64,000 nucleotides of DNA from an uncultured delta proteobacterium (lineage in GTDB: Bacteria; Desulfobacterota; Syntrophia; Syntrophales; UBA8958): the NCBI GenBank assembly GCA_903885795.1, contig CAISJV010000006.1:40324-104323 (forward strand), given 5' to 3'. The first letter of the stretch is position 1. Each line of letters starts with the position of its first letter. Of the stretch, positions 23,962 through 37,504 are shown piece by piece. A model generated the notes under the pieces. It did no database searches. It was not told the origin of the DNA and saw only the letters and a list, made by a program, of their open reading frames with translations. A program made the translations under genes and the position numbers.

Positions 23962-24954
23962 CTAACCTCCGATTGCCGACATATTTTTCACGCACTTGCG
24001 GAGGAACTGCTCATCAAATTGGCCTTCGTGTTTCCGGGGTTTCCCGGCTATGGCCTCCTTGATAAGCGTCTCCAGCAAACTGTCCGTACAACCTGTTCGC
24101 AGGGGGGTCTTCAAATCTACCTCCTCATCGGACATCAGGCAGGCGCGCAGATTCCCATCCGCTGTAAGCCGTAGTCGATTGCAAAGATGACAGAAATGAT
24201 GGCTTACGGGACTTATAAAACCGATTTCTCCCATACCACCCACGATCCTGTACATCTTTGCCGGACCGTCCATCTTTTCCCGCTCGCCATTTACCGGAAT
24301 TAAGGAATATTTGCCGGCAATGGTACGCATAATGACTTCACTGGCCAGGTACTTACCAAGATTATCCCGTCCCGGATGCCCCAGGGGCATCAATTCAATA
24401 AATCGGATCTGGTAAGGACTATCCAGAGTCAACCGGGCAAAATCGAGGATTTCATCATCATTAAATCCTTTAATTGCGACAACGTTTATTTTAATTGGTG
24501 AAAACCCCTGTGCATGAACGGCCGCAATGCCCTGGAGGACGTCATTGAGACACCCCCCCCTGGTAATCTGAAGATATTTATCAGGATTGAGGGAATCGAG
24601 ACTGATATTGATTCTCCTGACCCCGGCCTTGAAAAGATCCGCTGCATATCTACCCAGAAGGACGCCATTGGTCGTCAGACTGAGATCCTGTATCCCGGAC
24701 ACAGATTTCAGGGCAGCAACGAAAGGCACTATCCCGCGCCTGACCAGGGGCTCGCCTCCGGTGATCCTGACCTTGGCCACCCCCAGGGAGACGGCAATCC
24801 GCACTACCCTGAGAATTTCTTCATAGCGCAGGATATCGTCGTGCCCGAGCAGGGACAGACCCTCTTTGGGCATGCAGTACCGGCACCGGAGATTGCAACG
24901 GTCAGTGATAGAAATCCTTAGATAGTTTATGTCTCTTTGATAATTGTCAAACAT
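23962..24954 (-). CDS. moaA: GTP 3',8-cyclase, molybdenum cofactor synthesis
   Basis: The 330-residue protein carries the N-terminal radical SAM cluster motif CNLRCRYCMP (Cys20, Cys24, Cys27), the ITGGEPLVRRGI block and the second C-terminal cluster site HFCHLCNRLRLTADG with LRACL. MoaA turns GTP into 3',8-cyclo-GTP, the first step to molybdopterin. The usual C-terminal GG is present (SAIGG). It points to molybdo- or tungsto-enzymes such as formate dehydrogenase elsewhere. Confidence 0.96.
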   Translation of the reverse strand: MFDNYQRDINYLRISITDRCNLRCRYCMPKEGLSLLGHDDILRYEEILRVVRIAVSLGVAKVRITGGEPLVRRGIVPFVAALKSVSGIQDLSLTTNGVLLGRYAADLFKAGVRRINISLDSLNPDKYLQITRGGCLNDVLQGIAAVHAQGFSPIKINVVAIKGFNDDEILDFARLTLDSPYQIRFIELMPLGHPGRDNLGKYLASEVIMRTIAGKYSLIPVNGEREKMDGPAKMYRIVGGMGEIGFISPVSHHFCHLCNRLRLTADGNLRACLMSDEEVDLKTPLRTGCTDSLLETLIKEAIAGKPRKHEGQFDEQFLRKCVKNMSAIGG

Positions 24955-25074
24955 CCTGACCGCTCCCTAACACAAATCCAACCCCCACGCAAGGGGCTCA
25001 CCCCAACTAACTATTCGTCGAAATAACATCTCTTCGGAAAAAACTATAAGTGCACCAGAAAGGTCAAATCCGCC

Positions 25075-25103
25075 TTGACAGCATGGTTTTTATCCATTAG
25101 GAA
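25075..25103 (+). promoter_or_regulatory. greA: Predicted sigma-70 promoter of greA
   Basis: TTGACA at 25075-25080, a 17-bp spacer, then TAGGAA at 25098-25103, 48 bp before the greA start. Confidence 0.5.
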
Positions 25104-25151
25104 TGAGGCAACAATTTCGGCGTTGTATTGCCGCCAGGGAGTCATCTGAGC

Positions 25152-25634
25152 ATGAAAAAAGCACCCATCACCAAAGCAGGCTTTGAAAAGATCAAGAAGG
25201 ATTTGGAACATCTCAAGAACGTCGCCGTTCCGGAGAATGTCCGGGATATAGAAACGGCGCGCGCGCATGGTGACATATCTGAAAATGCCGAATATACGGC
25301 TGCCAAGGAAAGACAGTCTTTCATTCATGGCAAGATTATAGAACTGGAAAACAATCTTGCCACCTCGGAAATCATCGACTTGAAAAATCTTTCCACAGAC
25401 AAGGTTGTCTTCGGAGTATCCGTTATCATCGAGGACACGAAAACTGGAAAGGGCACCACCTATCAACTTGTCGGCCCTCACGAATCGGATATTGGACTCA
25501 ATAAGATCTCCGTAACCTCACCGATCGGCAAGGCCCTGGTTGGCAAGTGCATCGGCGACACCGCCCGGGTTAACGCCCCCGGAGGCATACGGGATTATGA
25601 TGTCATAGATATTTTCATCTCCGTCCAGGAATAA
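25152..25634 (+). CDS. greA: Transcription elongation factor GreA
   Basis: The 160-residue protein has the GreA/GreB plan: an N-terminal antiparallel coiled coil (ITKAGFEKIKKDLEHLKNV to about residue 75, with the acidic tip DISENAEYTAAKE) and a C-terminal FKBP-like domain with SPIGKALVGK. It enters the RNA polymerase secondary channel and induces cleavage of backtracked RNA. ATG 25152 gives the normal length; an in-frame start at 25128 would add eight residues without support. Confidence 0.97.
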   Translation: MKKAPITKAGFEKIKKDLEHLKNVAVPENVRDIETARAHGDISENAEYTAAKERQSFIHGKIIELENNLATSEIIDLKNLSTDKVVFGVSVIIEDTKTGKGTTYQLVGPHESDIGLNKISVTSPIGKALVGKCIGDTARVNAPGGIRDYDVIDIFISVQE

Positions 25635-25655
25635 GAGCTTTTCTCCAAACAAAAA

Positions 25656-25684
25656 AGGCCGGGGAAGTGTTACTTCCCCGGCCT
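25656..25684. terminator. Bidirectional terminator between greA and atpC
   Basis: A perfect 12-bp stem (aggccggggaag and complement, 5-nt loop) with an A run on its left side (25650-25656) and T-rich sequence on its right. It lies between convergent genes and can end both. Confidence 0.9.
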
Positions 25685-25707
25685 CTAACGTTTTATTTCA
25701 ACCCTGG

Positions 25708-26115
25708 TCAGCCCTTTTCCGCCACCTTCAAACGCATATCCGCCTTGGTAACGGAGGCCCTAACCTTCTCGTAATCCTGATCTTCCTTGGCCATCTTTGC
25801 CAGCCTGGCCTCAGCATCAGCCTTCTCCTTCCGGGCCAGATCCTTGTCAATCATATCGGATCGCTCCGCGCCTTCGACCAGAATGGTCACCTTGCTGGAC
25901 AAGACCTCGGCATAGCCAGTCTCCACAGCGTAAAAGGTCCGCTTGCTGTCCTTGGTATAACTCAGTTCGCCGATCTGGATGGAGCTCAGCAGTGACGCAT
26001 GGCCCCTCAAAACGCCGAACTCTCCTTCACTACCCGGCACTGTAACCTCTTCCACCTTGCTGCTGAAGGCAAGTTTTTCCGGGGTGACAATTTCCAACAT
26101 CAGTTCATCAGCCAT
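25708..26115 (-). CDS. atpC: F-type ATP synthase epsilon subunit
   Basis: The 135-residue protein has the N-terminal beta sandwich ([39 protein letters not shown] pattern) and a C-terminal helical pair. It links rotation of the central stalk to catalysis and restrains ATP hydrolysis. ATG 26115 is preferred for its GGAGG 8 nt away; a TTG two codons upstream is the alternative. It is the last gene of the minus-strand F1 operon and starts 14 nt after atpD. Confidence 0.96.
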   Translation of the reverse strand: MADELMLEIVTPEKLAFSSKVEEVTVPGSEGEFGVLRGHASLLSSIQIGELSYTKDSKRTFYAVETGYAEVLSSKVTILVEGAERSDMIDKDLARKEKADAEARLAKMAKEDQDYEKVRASVTKADMRLKVAEKG

Positions 26116-26129
26116 GTGCAATCCTCCGG

Positions 26130-28443
<2,314 letters not shown>

Positions 28444-28502
28444 TAACTCTTACTCCCTTTTTTAAATCGGCTGATTATCTTATCTGCTGTCTCCAAAGTC
28501 TT

Positions 28503-30014
28503 TCAGCCGGCAAATACAGCGTCAAACTCCGTGAAGGCGTCTTTCATCTTCTTTTCAAGTTCGGGACTGATGATCATTTTCTCATCGATCTCTTTGAGAA
28601 TGTCGGCATACTTGTTCTTCACGAACGAAAGAAGTTGCAGTTCGTAATCCTTGATCTTCTCGACTGGATACTTATCCAAGAAACCCTTTGTCCCCGCAAA
28701 CAGGATCGCCACTTCCTCACCCAACGACATTGGCTGGAACTGGGGTTGCTTGAGGAGTTCTACAAGGCGGACGCCGCGTTCGAGCTGTGCCTGTGTCGCC
28801 TTGTCCAAGTCACTTCCAAAGGAGGCAAAGGCTGCCAGTTCACGGTACTGGGCAAGGTCGAGTTTCAGTGTTCCCGCCACCTGCTTCATGGCCTTTACCT
28901 GGGCGGCCCCGCCGACGCGGGAAACTGACAGACCGACGTTGATCGCCGGACGGACGCCGGAAAAGAAGAGAGATGGTTCCAGATAGACCTGGCCGTCCGT
29001 AATGGAAATAACATTGGTTGGAATATATGCCGAGACGTCACCCGCCTGGGTTTCAATTATGGGTAGGGCCGTCAGGGAACCGCTGCCGAGTTCCGGGCTG
29101 ACTCTGGCCGCTCTTTCGAGGAGGCGTGAATGATTATAGAAAATGTCGCCGGGGTAAGCTTCACGTCCGGGAGGCCTTCTCAGGAGCAGAGAAATCTGCC
29201 GATAGGCGACGGCCTGCTTGGAGAGATCGTCATAAATGATCAGGGCGTCCTGACCACGATCCCGGAAGTATTCCCCGATACTGCAACCGGCAAATGCGGC
29301 AACATACTGCAAAGTCGCCGGGTCACTGGCGCAGGCCGAAACGACGCAGGTGTAGGACATGGCGTCATGCTTCTTCAGGTTCTCGACCACCTGGGCAACG
29401 GTTGACTTCTTCTGTCCGATGGCCACATAAATGCATTTGAGACCCGTTTCCTTCTGGCGAATAATGGCGTCGATACAGATGGCCGTCTTGCCGATCTGGC
29501 GGTCGCCGATAACCAGTTCGCGCTGCCCTCTGCCAATGGGCGTCATGGCGTCGATGGCCTTCAGGCCTGTGTACATGGGCTGATTGACCGCCTGTCTTTG
29601 AATGACGCCAGGGGCAACCATCTCTATTCTGCGGAATTCATTTGTTTCAATTGGACCTTTACCATCGATGGGAGCGCCTGTTCCGTCGATGACCCGTCCC
29701 AGGACGGCCTCGCCAACCGGCACCTGCGCAATCCGGCCCGTTCTCTTGACAATATCGCCCTCTTTGATATGGGTTACCTCGCCGAGGACGGCGACGCCGA
29801 CGTTGTCTCTCTCCAAGTTAAGAACCATGCCGAGAATACCACCCGGAAACTCCAGCAGTTCCATGGCCATGGCGTTCTGGACGCCGTATATCCTGGCAAT
29901 GCCGTCACCTACGGAAAGCACCGTACCGGTTTCGCTGATGTCCAGCTTCTTCTCATAATCTTTGATCTGTTTGGATATGATTTGACTGATTTCTTCTGCC
30001 CTGATTGTATCCAT
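28503..30014 (-). CDS. atpA: F-type ATP synthase alpha subunit
   Basis: The 503-residue non-catalytic nucleotide-binding subunit has the P-loop GDRQIGKTA, the [37 protein letters not shown] stretch, and the conserved PGVIQRQAV segment. It forms the alpha3beta3 head with AtpD. Length and order are standard. Confidence 0.98.
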   Translation of the reverse strand: MDTIRAEEISQIISKQIKDYEKKLDISETGTVLSVGDGIARIYGVQNAMAMELLEFPGGILGMVLNLERDNVGVAVLGEVTHIKEGDIVKRTGRIAQVPVGEAVLGRVIDGTGAPIDGKGPIETNEFRRIEMVAPGVIQRQAVNQPMYTGLKAIDAMTPIGRGQRELVIGDRQIGKTAICIDAIIRQKETGLKCIYVAIGQKKSTVAQVVENLKKHDAMSYTCVVSACASDPATLQYVAAFAGCSIGEYFRDRGQDALIIYDDLSKQAVAYRQISLLLRRPPGREAYPGDIFYNHSRLLERAARVSPELGSGSLTALPIIETQAGDVSAYIPTNVISITDGQVYLEPSLFFSGVRPAINVGLSVSRVGGAAQVKAMKQVAGTLKLDLAQYRELAAFASFGSDLDKATQAQLERGVRLVELLKQPQFQPMSLGEEVAILFAGTKGFLDKYPVEKIKDYELQLLSFVKNKYADILKEIDEKMIISPELEKKMKDAFTEFDAVFAG

Positions 30015-30017
30015 GCG

Positions 30018-30563
30018 CTACATCTCCTCCCCTAAGAGATTCTTTATATTGTTCAGTTGGGTTCTAATACTGTTGTCATATACGGTGTCCCCGACCCTGA
30101 CGACGATACCGCCAAGCAGAGAGGGCTCTTCGATAACGGTCATTTCGACCTTTTTCCGGGTTTGGGTTTCAAGACCCTGCTGAAGCTTCTGGATCAACTC
30201 GGCCGACAGCGGAAAAGCCGTTTTTACACTGGCCCGAACCGTTTTCAAGGCTTCATCCATCAACTCACGGTAACAATCGACAATGTCGGAAAGAACGACG
30301 ATTCTTTGCTTGTCCGTAAGCAGCTTCAAAAAATTAGCAGTAATTCCGGAAATGTCCGTTTTCTCCAGGATGCTTTCGACCACGGATTTCTTTTCGTTCT
30401 GATCAAAAACGGGATTGGCCAGAAAATCCTTGAGGTCTTTATTGTCAGTTATAATTGCGGAAAAGCTTCTCAACTCTTGGTAATACTTCTCGAGCCGGCC
30501 TTCCTCGGCCGCAATTTCATAGAACGCGCGGGCGTATCGTTTCGCAATCGTGCTTCCGATCAA
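30018..30563 (-). CDS. atpH: F-type ATP synthase delta subunit
   Basis: The 181-residue protein begins with the family N-terminus IAKRYARAFYEIAAEEG and ends with the conserved GGIVVRVGDTVYDNSIRTQL block. It ties the b stalk to the top of the alpha3beta3 head. It overlaps atpF by 4 bp and lies 3 nt before atpA. Confidence 0.96.
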   Translation of the reverse strand: MIGSTIAKRYARAFYEIAAEEGRLEKYYQELRSFSAIITDNKDLKDFLANPVFDQNEKKSVVESILEKTDISGITANFLKLLTDKQRIVVLSDIVDCYRELMDEALKTVRASVKTAFPLSAELIQKLQQGLETQTRKKVEMTVIEEPSLLGGIVVRVGDTVYDNSIRTQLNNIKNLLGEEM

Positions 30564-31156
30564 TGTTTTATCACCACCTTATCCATATAGTCTTTGACCA
30601 TGTGCTCATGATCCTGAATCGTGATATTTCTTCTAAGGAGTTCCTCAGCCATCTGCACCGAGAGCTGCGCCGCCTCAGCCCGTAACTGGTTTCTGGCATT
30701 GCTGAATTCCTGCTCCATCCGGGCCTTGGTATCTTCTTCGATCTTGACGGCGGCCTTCTTGGCCTCCTCAATCAGTTTCTCTTTTTCTGCCAATCCCTGG
30801 ACCTTGATCATTTCGGCAATACCGTCAATCTCTTCCGTAGCCTTTTCCAGTTTAGCGGCATATTCCTTGAATTTATTCTCCGCATCTTCCTTCGCCGCCA
30901 ACGCCCGATCCAGTGACGCCTTGATGTCTTCCTTCCTGCCAACGAAAAACTCCTTTACCTTCTTGGCTGACATCCACCAGAGGAACCCGGCGAGAATAAC
31001 AAAGTTTACCACCCGGTAGGCGAAATCCTTCATAACAGCGCCGTGATCGGATGCTTCACCGCCGCCTGATGCATAGACCAAAGTCCCAGTTACCATGACT
31101 ATCAACCCGGCAAACAAGATGGGCTTGATCAGTTGCTGCTGAAAACCATTTTTCAT
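30560..31156 (-). CDS. atpF: F-type ATP synthase b subunit with N-terminal signal-like helix
   Basis: The 198-residue stator subunit has two hydrophobic N-terminal segments (about 10-30 and 48-62). The first (ILFAGLIVMVTGTLVYASG) looks like a cleavable signal; the second is the membrane anchor. A long charged coiled coil follows (65-190). This extra leader is a feature seen in Desulfobacterota b subunits. It overlaps the b' gene and atpH by 4 bp each. Confidence 0.94.
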   Translation of the reverse strand: MKNGFQQQLIKPILFAGLIVMVTGTLVYASGGGEASDHGAVMKDFAYRVVNFVILAGFLWWMSAKKVKEFFVGRKEDIKASLDRALAAKEDAENKFKEYAAKLEKATEEIDGIAEMIKVQGLAEKEKLIEEAKKAAVKIEEDTKARMEQEFSNARNQLRAEAAQLSVQMAEELLRRNITIQDHEHMVKDYMDKVVIKH

Positions 31157-31581
31157 TGGAGACTCCTTCCCAACACCTTTTCAGCGATCTCCGCCGATAT
31201 TTTCTGGGACTGATCTTTCAGGATCCGCCTTGCGGCATCCACTTCCTGCCCTACCTTCCCCTGAAACTCCGCCAGCATTGCCGGAATCTTGCCCCGCCGC
31301 TCGTCGATGATGGCCTTGGCGCTATCCGCTGCTTCCTTGAGGATCTCATTTTTCTTCCCAAGGGCATCCTGCTTGGCTAGGCGGAGCTTTTCCTCATACT
31401 CTGCCGCCTTCTTCTCGACGGTTTCATTGAGGCGTTTGATTTCTCCCTCGGATTCATCGAGGCGCCTCTTTCTCTTATCGAGGATGGCAAGGATCGGTTT
31501 ATAGAGCAGGTGGTTCAAGATCACGATGAGCACAAGGAAATTGGCCATCTGCACAAACAAAGTAAGATTAATATCAACCAC
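31153..31581 (-). CDS. atpF': F-type ATP synthase b' subunit
   Basis: The 142-residue protein has one N-terminal membrane helix (LFVQMANFLVLIVILNHLLY) and a coiled coil with the KPILAILDKRKRRLDESEGE start typical of b and b' subunits. With AtpF it would make a b/b' heterodimer stalk. It heads the F1 operon. Subunits a and c are not in the window, so Fo is encoded elsewhere, as often in this phylum. Confidence 0.92.
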   Translation of the reverse strand: MVDINLTLFVQMANFLVLIVILNHLLYKPILAILDKRKRRLDESEGEIKRLNETVEKKAAEYEEKLRLAKQDALGKKNEILKEAADSAKAIIDERRGKIPAMLAEFQGKVGQEVDAARRILKDQSQKISAEIAEKVLGRSLQ

Positions 31582-31611
31582 TTTAGAACCTCTCGCTTAT
31601 CATTACTTTTC

Positions 31612-31650
31612 AAAAAAAAACCGAGTGAAGAGGGTCTCTCGTCCACCCGG
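31612..31650 (-). terminator. Terminator of the mre/rod operon
   Basis: On the minus strand a ccgggtg/cactcgg stem (31650-31644 with 31627-31621) is followed by nine T (31620-31612). It lies between rodA and the atp operon, so each operon is its own transcription unit. Confidence 0.75.
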
Positions 31651-31815
31651 CTCGTCCGTCAATATTTAGTATTTACAACCAGTTCCCTTACATCAAGACA
31701 ACGGTTATATGGGTAGAAATACAAGACCTGAACCTCCATTGCCAAAAGCGGGGACTACTAATCATAACTCTTTCTGCTTGTCAAGCATTTTTTGGTAAAA
31801 AAGGCTCAGCAGACA

Positions 31816-32922
31816 TCACGGCTGCAAGACAAATCGCCTCATGCTTATATTGATCAGCAGGCCGATGGACATCATCAGCACCACTATGGATGAACCACCG
31901 TAGCTTAAAAATGGCAATGGTATGCCGACGACGGGAAGAATGCCGATGACCATGCCGATATTGATAAAGACGCCCCAAAAAATCATGATGGTAATCCCGT
32001 ATGCTATCAGGGTTCCCGACAAATCCCTAGAGTACTGAGCAATTTTAAAACCCCACAGGATCAGGGAGAGAAACAGGATGATCAAGACAAAACCCCCGAC
32101 AAAGCCCCATTCTTCGGCAAAGACGGAAAAGACAAAATCCGTTTGCTGCTCAGGAAGGAATTTCAACTGCGTCTGCGTCCCCTTCAAAAAACCCTTTCCA
32201 AGAAATCCGCCGGAGCCGATGGCGATCATCGACTGAATGATATGATATCCCGAACCGAGGGGATCCCGTTCCGGATCGAAAAACGTCAGGATCCGTTCTT
32301 TCTGATACTCCTTGAGAAAATACCAAGCCAATGGGATCATCAGCAGTCCGAGGAAGCCAGCAATGAGAATATCCTTGATTCGGATCCCCACGAAAAGGAT
32401 CATGGATAGAAAAAGAATCAGCAGCATCAAGGCTGTTCCCAGGTCAGGCTGGCGGAGAACAAGCAAAAAGGGAACCAGAAGAATGAAAAAGGGCGTCAAG
32501 AGATCTTTGATACTGTAGCGACTTTGGGTTCCGTGATCAGCGAAATATCTTGCCAGGGAAAGGATCAGGGTCAGCTTGACCAATTCCGAGGGCTGGAAGG
32601 AAAATCCCCCAAGAGCAAGCCAGCGTTGGGAACCATGGGTTGTATATCCGTAAAAAGTCACAAAGATAAGCATCAGAATAGCGACACCGTGTATGATATA
32701 AGCGTACTGAACAAGAATTCGGTGATCGATGGAAAGGACGATCAGCATAAAGAGCAGCCCCAGGATTATCCACTGGATCTGCTTCAGATAAAGGGGGGCT
32801 TTCGCCGTAGTGAGACTGAACCCCGTAGTATATATGTTCATTACCCCGATGAAGCATATTGCCATAACAATGCCCAGAAGGGGCCAATCAAAATTAATCA
32901 ACAATTGTCTGTCAAATTTCAT
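31816..32922 (-). CDS. rodA: Peptidoglycan glycosyltransferase RodA
   Basis: The 368-residue SEDS-family membrane protein has about ten hydrophobic segments, the HGSQRWL segment, the ERILTFFDPERDPLGSGYH stretch, and the end block GIPLPFLSYGGSS. With PBP2 it builds side-wall peptidoglycan in rod-shaped cells. It overlaps mrdA by 4 bp (ATGA), the usual pairing. Confidence 0.97.
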   Translation of the reverse strand: MKFDRQLLINFDWPLLGIVMAICFIGVMNIYTTGFSLTTAKAPLYLKQIQWIILGLLFMLIVLSIDHRILVQYAYIIHGVAILMLIFVTFYGYTTHGSQRWLALGGFSFQPSELVKLTLILSLARYFADHGTQSRYSIKDLLTPFFILLVPFLLVLRQPDLGTALMLLILFLSMILFVGIRIKDILIAGFLGLLMIPLAWYFLKEYQKERILTFFDPERDPLGSGYHIIQSMIAIGSGGFLGKGFLKGTQTQLKFLPEQQTDFVFSVFAEEWGFVGGFVLIILFLSLILWGFKIAQYSRDLSGTLIAYGITIMIFWGVFINIGMVIGILPVVGIPLPFLSYGGSSIVVLMMSIGLLINISMRRFVLQP

Positions 32923-34814
32923 TGCCCTGCCTGCTTATTGACGACGTTTTGCGCAATGGGCGCTGTCGGAGCTGCACGACTGGTTTTGAGATGGAAGTAG
33001 GCGTCGATAATTTTTCTCGCCACAGGAGCGGCAACAGCGCCTCCACCCCCGGCGTGCTCGACGATCACGGCAACGGCAATTTCCGGATGCTTATAAGGGG
33101 CAAAACATGCAAAAAGGGCATGATCCCGGAAGCGTCCGGAAAGAATCTTCGCCCTGCGGTCCGCTTCATTCTTGGGCAGTCCCACTACCTGGGATGTTCC
33201 CGTCTTGCCCGCCACATCGGCTTCGGGTCTGCGCAGGGCGCTTCCGGTCCCTCCTTTCTCATTGACCACCCCCCAAAGTCCCTGTCTTATCATTTCAATA
33301 TGTTCCGAACGAACAGGAAGGACCCTTTTCTTTTCCGGCGGGAACACTTTGACGACTCTGCCGTCTACCGCCTCGATTTGCTTGACGATTCTTGGGCGCC
33401 AGAGGGCGCCGCCATTGGCCAAGGTGCTAAAGGCATTGGCAAGCTGAACGGGTGTTACCAGGTTGAAGCCCTGCCCGATCGAAACGGGAATAGTCTCTCC
33501 TAGCTGCCAAGGCTCCTTGCGTCTCGACAGCTTCCAGGCCTTTGTTGGAACCAACCCCGGTTTTTCCCTCGGCAGGTCAATGCCACTGAGCTCACCAAAC
33601 CCGAAAGCCCGTGCATATTCGGCCAATTTGTCAACACCAAGCATTTTCCCGAGATTATAAAAATAAACGTCACAGGACTCTACAAGCGCACGGTGGAGAT
33701 TCACCCAGCCGTGGCCATGCCGCTGCCAGCAGCGGAATGATCTATTCCCCAGCTCAAAAGAACCGTTGCAGAAGAACCGCGTGTCCGGAGTAATCAGACC
33801 TTCAGCAAGGGCCGCCGCCGCGACCACCACCTTGTAAGTCGATCCGGGGGGATACTGACCTGACACAGCCCTGTTTTCCATGGGATACAGGGGATCTTTG
33901 GATAGTCTATCCCAATCCCGCTTTGAGATTCCAGAGTTAAAAAGGTTGGGGTCAAAAGAGGGGGTGCTAATAAGGGCCAGGATGGATCCGTCCCGTGGAT
34001 CCATGACAACAGCGGTTCCGCGTCTGCCCGCCAGGGCCTCCCAAGCCGCCTTCTGAAGCTCAGAATCAATCGTCAGCACGACATTGTAGCCTGGAACCGG
34101 GGCAACATGTCCCAGGGCCTTAACTACCTTGCCGGTGACATTGACTTCCACCTGTTCGGCCCCACTTTTACCGGCAAGATATTCATCGAGAAACTTCTCT
34201 ATTCCGGATTTCCCGATAACGTCTCCCGGACCCATTTCATCATCATCATGTTTTTCCAGTTCTTCTTTGCTAACTTCTCCTGTATACCCGATGACATGAG
34301 ACATCATCTCCCCCCCTGAATACTTCCTCACCGGCGCCACTTCCACAATAACGCCCGGCAGATCGAGGGCATGGGTTTCCACAAAAGCCAATTTCGCCAT
34401 GGTAATGTTCTTTTCGAGCCGTACCGGCACAAACGGCCTGGTTTTCCCCGTAAGCTTGGAATCATTGTTCAGCGACAAACCCCTTTTTTCATAAAAATCT
34501 TCCACTTGCTCTATGATCCGCTGGATTTCAATGACACGGTTTGGCACATAGACCAGGTCGAAGGCCGCTTGATTACCCACGATGACCTGCCGATGGGTGT
34601 CCATAATCAGTCCCCTCAGTGGCGCAATCTTTCTCAGGCGGACAGAGTTGTTTTCCGAACGTAATTTGTATTCGTCACCCTTGAACACCTGGAGATAGGC
34701 CAACCTGATGATCAGAATGGCTATCGCAATCAGGACGATGATAAAAAGACGCTGAAAACGTTTCCGGAAATCCGCCGTATCATGGCCGTTAAGACGACCG
34801 AACATACCCATCAT
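32919..34814 (-). CDS. mrdA: Penicillin-binding protein 2
   Basis: The 631-residue class B PBP has one N-terminal membrane helix (about 22-42), a dimerisation/pedestal region (LRKIAPLRGLIMDTH) and a transpeptidase domain with the active Ser325 in GSTYK (S-x-x-K), SCD as the second motif, and KTG in AGKTGTSQV near residue 540. It cross-links wall strands made by RodA. The start overlaps mreD by 26 bp; ATGs at 34814, 34811 and 34805 are alternatives. Confidence 0.97.
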   Translation of the reverse strand: MMGMFGRLNGHDTADFRKRFQRLFIIVLIAIAILIIRLAYLQVFKGDEYKLRSENNSVRLRKIAPLRGLIMDTHRQVIVGNQAAFDLVYVPNRVIEIQRIIEQVEDFYEKRGLSLNNDSKLTGKTRPFVPVRLEKNITMAKLAFVETHALDLPGVIVEVAPVRKYSGGEMMSHVIGYTGEVSKEELEKHDDDEMGPGDVIGKSGIEKFLDEYLAGKSGAEQVEVNVTGKVVKALGHVAPVPGYNVVLTIDSELQKAAWEALAGRRGTAVVMDPRDGSILALISTPSFDPNLFNSGISKRDWDRLSKDPLYPMENRAVSGQYPPGSTYKVVVAAAALAEGLITPDTRFFCNGSFELGNRSFRCWQRHGHGWVNLHRALVESCDVYFYNLGKMLGVDKLAEYARAFGFGELSGIDLPREKPGLVPTKAWKLSRRKEPWQLGETIPVSIGQGFNLVTPVQLANAFSTLANGGALWRPRIVKQIEAVDGRVVKVFPPEKKRVLPVRSEHIEMIRQGLWGVVNEKGGTGSALRRPEADVAGKTGTSQVVGLPKNEADRRAKILSGRFRDHALFACFAPYKHPEIAVAVIVEHAGGGGAVAAPVARKIIDAYFHLKTSRAAPTAPIAQNVVNKQAGQ

Positions 34815-35289
34815 GGAGCCAACCTATCCGGTGGAAAAACTTAAAGAGGAATGGGCTTATCAAACTTACGATAACCAACTGGGGGACAAAATACAAGAAG
34901 AGGTCAAAAAGTACATTTGTTCCGTAAATCAACTGGTTTAAAACCAGCAGCCATATCCCTTCGATAAAACCACAGCACAAAGTGAACAGGACAACAAAGG
35001 GGGTGCTCTTCGCATATACCTGTAATGATACGAGATAGACCATGAGAAAAATAGAAGTATAGATGATGGCATAGAAACCCGAACAGACTCCGGATATGCA
35101 GTCCATCATCAAACCGAGAATCAGTGATAGGATACTTCCTCTGAGGACAGCCATGCGCAAGCCAGCATAGATGACCAGGACGAGAGAAATCTCTACAGCA
35201 ATTGAGTGGAAAAAAATCGCTCCCAAAACAGCGTGCTGAAAGACAACAAGCATCAGGAGAAACCAAGGGATTAAAACGTAAAATATCAT
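34789..35289 (-). CDS. mreD: Rod shape-determining protein MreD
   Basis: The 166-residue integral membrane protein has five hydrophobic segments and little else, as normal for MreD. Identity comes from its size, membrane pattern and its place between mreC (4-bp overlap) and mrdA. Confidence 0.92.
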   Translation of the reverse strand: MIFYVLIPWFLLMLVVFQHAVLGAIFFHSIAVEISLVLVIYAGLRMAVLRGSILSLILGLMMDCISGVCSGFYAIIYTSIFLMVYLVSLQVYAKSTPFVVLFTLCCGFIEGIWLLVLNQLIYGTNVLFDLFLYFVPQLVIVSLISPFLFKFFHRIGWLHDGYVRSS

Positions 35290-36113
35290 TTCTTCCTCTT
35301 CTCCGTTACCATTAATATCAGCACTTCTTCCAGCCTAGTGAAATCCACCGCCGGAACCACCTCGATCCTCTGAAAGAGACCGGAATCCTTCTTGTCCGCC
35401 CGGATTACTGTTCCCAGCAACAATCCTTTGGGGAATATTTCCGTCATCCCCGCAGATACCACCAGATCTCCCTTCTTGACCTCCTCCGTCTTGGCAATAT
35501 ATTTCAGTATGCAACGCATCGTCCCAGAACCCTGCAGCATCCCCTGGACACGGGTTCCCTGCACCAGGGCGTCGATATTACTGTTACCGTCGCTAATCAG
35601 CAGGACGCGTGAGACATGCCACGACGTTTCTATGATCCTTCCGAGAACCCCCTGATCATTCATGACCGGCAAGCCATTCCTGATGCCATGGGAGGTTCCC
35701 TTATTGATCAGGATCGTCTTGATCAATGATTTCTGGTCTATGCCGATAACCCTTGCGGTCATAGAGACATAGTTGCTCTGGTCTTTCAGGGTAAGAAGTT
35801 TTTGCAGGCGCAGCCCCTCAAGATACCCTTCCTGGTACTGGAGCAACTGATTCCTCAACTGGTCGTTCTCTCTTTTCAACCGCCTGTTTTCTTCTCCAAG
35901 TCCCACTAAGAAGAGATAACGGTTCCAAACCGTTATGGTTTTATCCAGGGGCATCCTGATCAGGCGCTCGATAGGCGCCGCCACATCGAGGATTAATTTT
36001 CTCAGATAGCCAGTATCCGAGGGCATTTTTGCACTAAAAATCAGGAGAATGATAGAAAAGACGATAAGGAGGATGACAATGGCAGTCGGCCGGTATTTTT
36101 TTGGAATCGACAT
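35286..36113 (-). CDS. mreC: Rod shape-determining protein MreC
   Basis: The 275-residue protein has a short cytoplasmic start, one membrane helix (about 10-28), a coiled coil (ENRRLKRENDQLRNQLLQY) and the periplasmic beta domain with VIGIDQKSLIKTILINKGT and GLPVMNDQGVLGRI. It links MreB to RodA-PBP2. ATG 36113 is used; a TTG six codons upstream is possible. Confidence 0.95.
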   Translation of the reverse strand: MSIPKKYRPTAIVILLIVFSIILLIFSAKMPSDTGYLRKLILDVAAPIERLIRMPLDKTITVWNRYLFLVGLGEENRRLKRENDQLRNQLLQYQEGYLEGLRLQKLLTLKDQSNYVSMTARVIGIDQKSLIKTILINKGTSHGIRNGLPVMNDQGVLGRIIETSWHVSRVLLISDGNSNIDALVQGTRVQGMLQGSGTMRCILKYIAKTEEVKKGDLVVSAGMTEIFPKGLLLGTVIRADKKDSGLFQRIEVVPAVDFTRLEEVLILMVTEKRKK

Positions 36114-36284
36114 ATTTCTGGTGACTCTCAAGTCACATGAACAACCGGCACACCTGTGCAGTCACAGAGAACTCTTGCAAGACGACTACGAAAGCGCGTA
36201 ATAAGTAACGAAAGCCTCACAGCGCCGCATCCTCCAAGGCTTAAAATCTTCTTCCCATCGTGATTAGAGGTTCTAACGGAGTTG

Positions 36285-37343
<1,059 letters not shown>

Positions 37344-37504
37344 TCAATAAATATACTCATCTACGCTCTCATGAAAATCAATTAGCGTTGACCTATAGCC
37401 TATTTCCCATACCTAATCAATGCATTTTTAAAAAGGTGATTGCATTTTCCGTGGGACTATAATATCAACGACCCTTCAAAAAAGGTGCCTATAAGGGGAA
37501 CGGT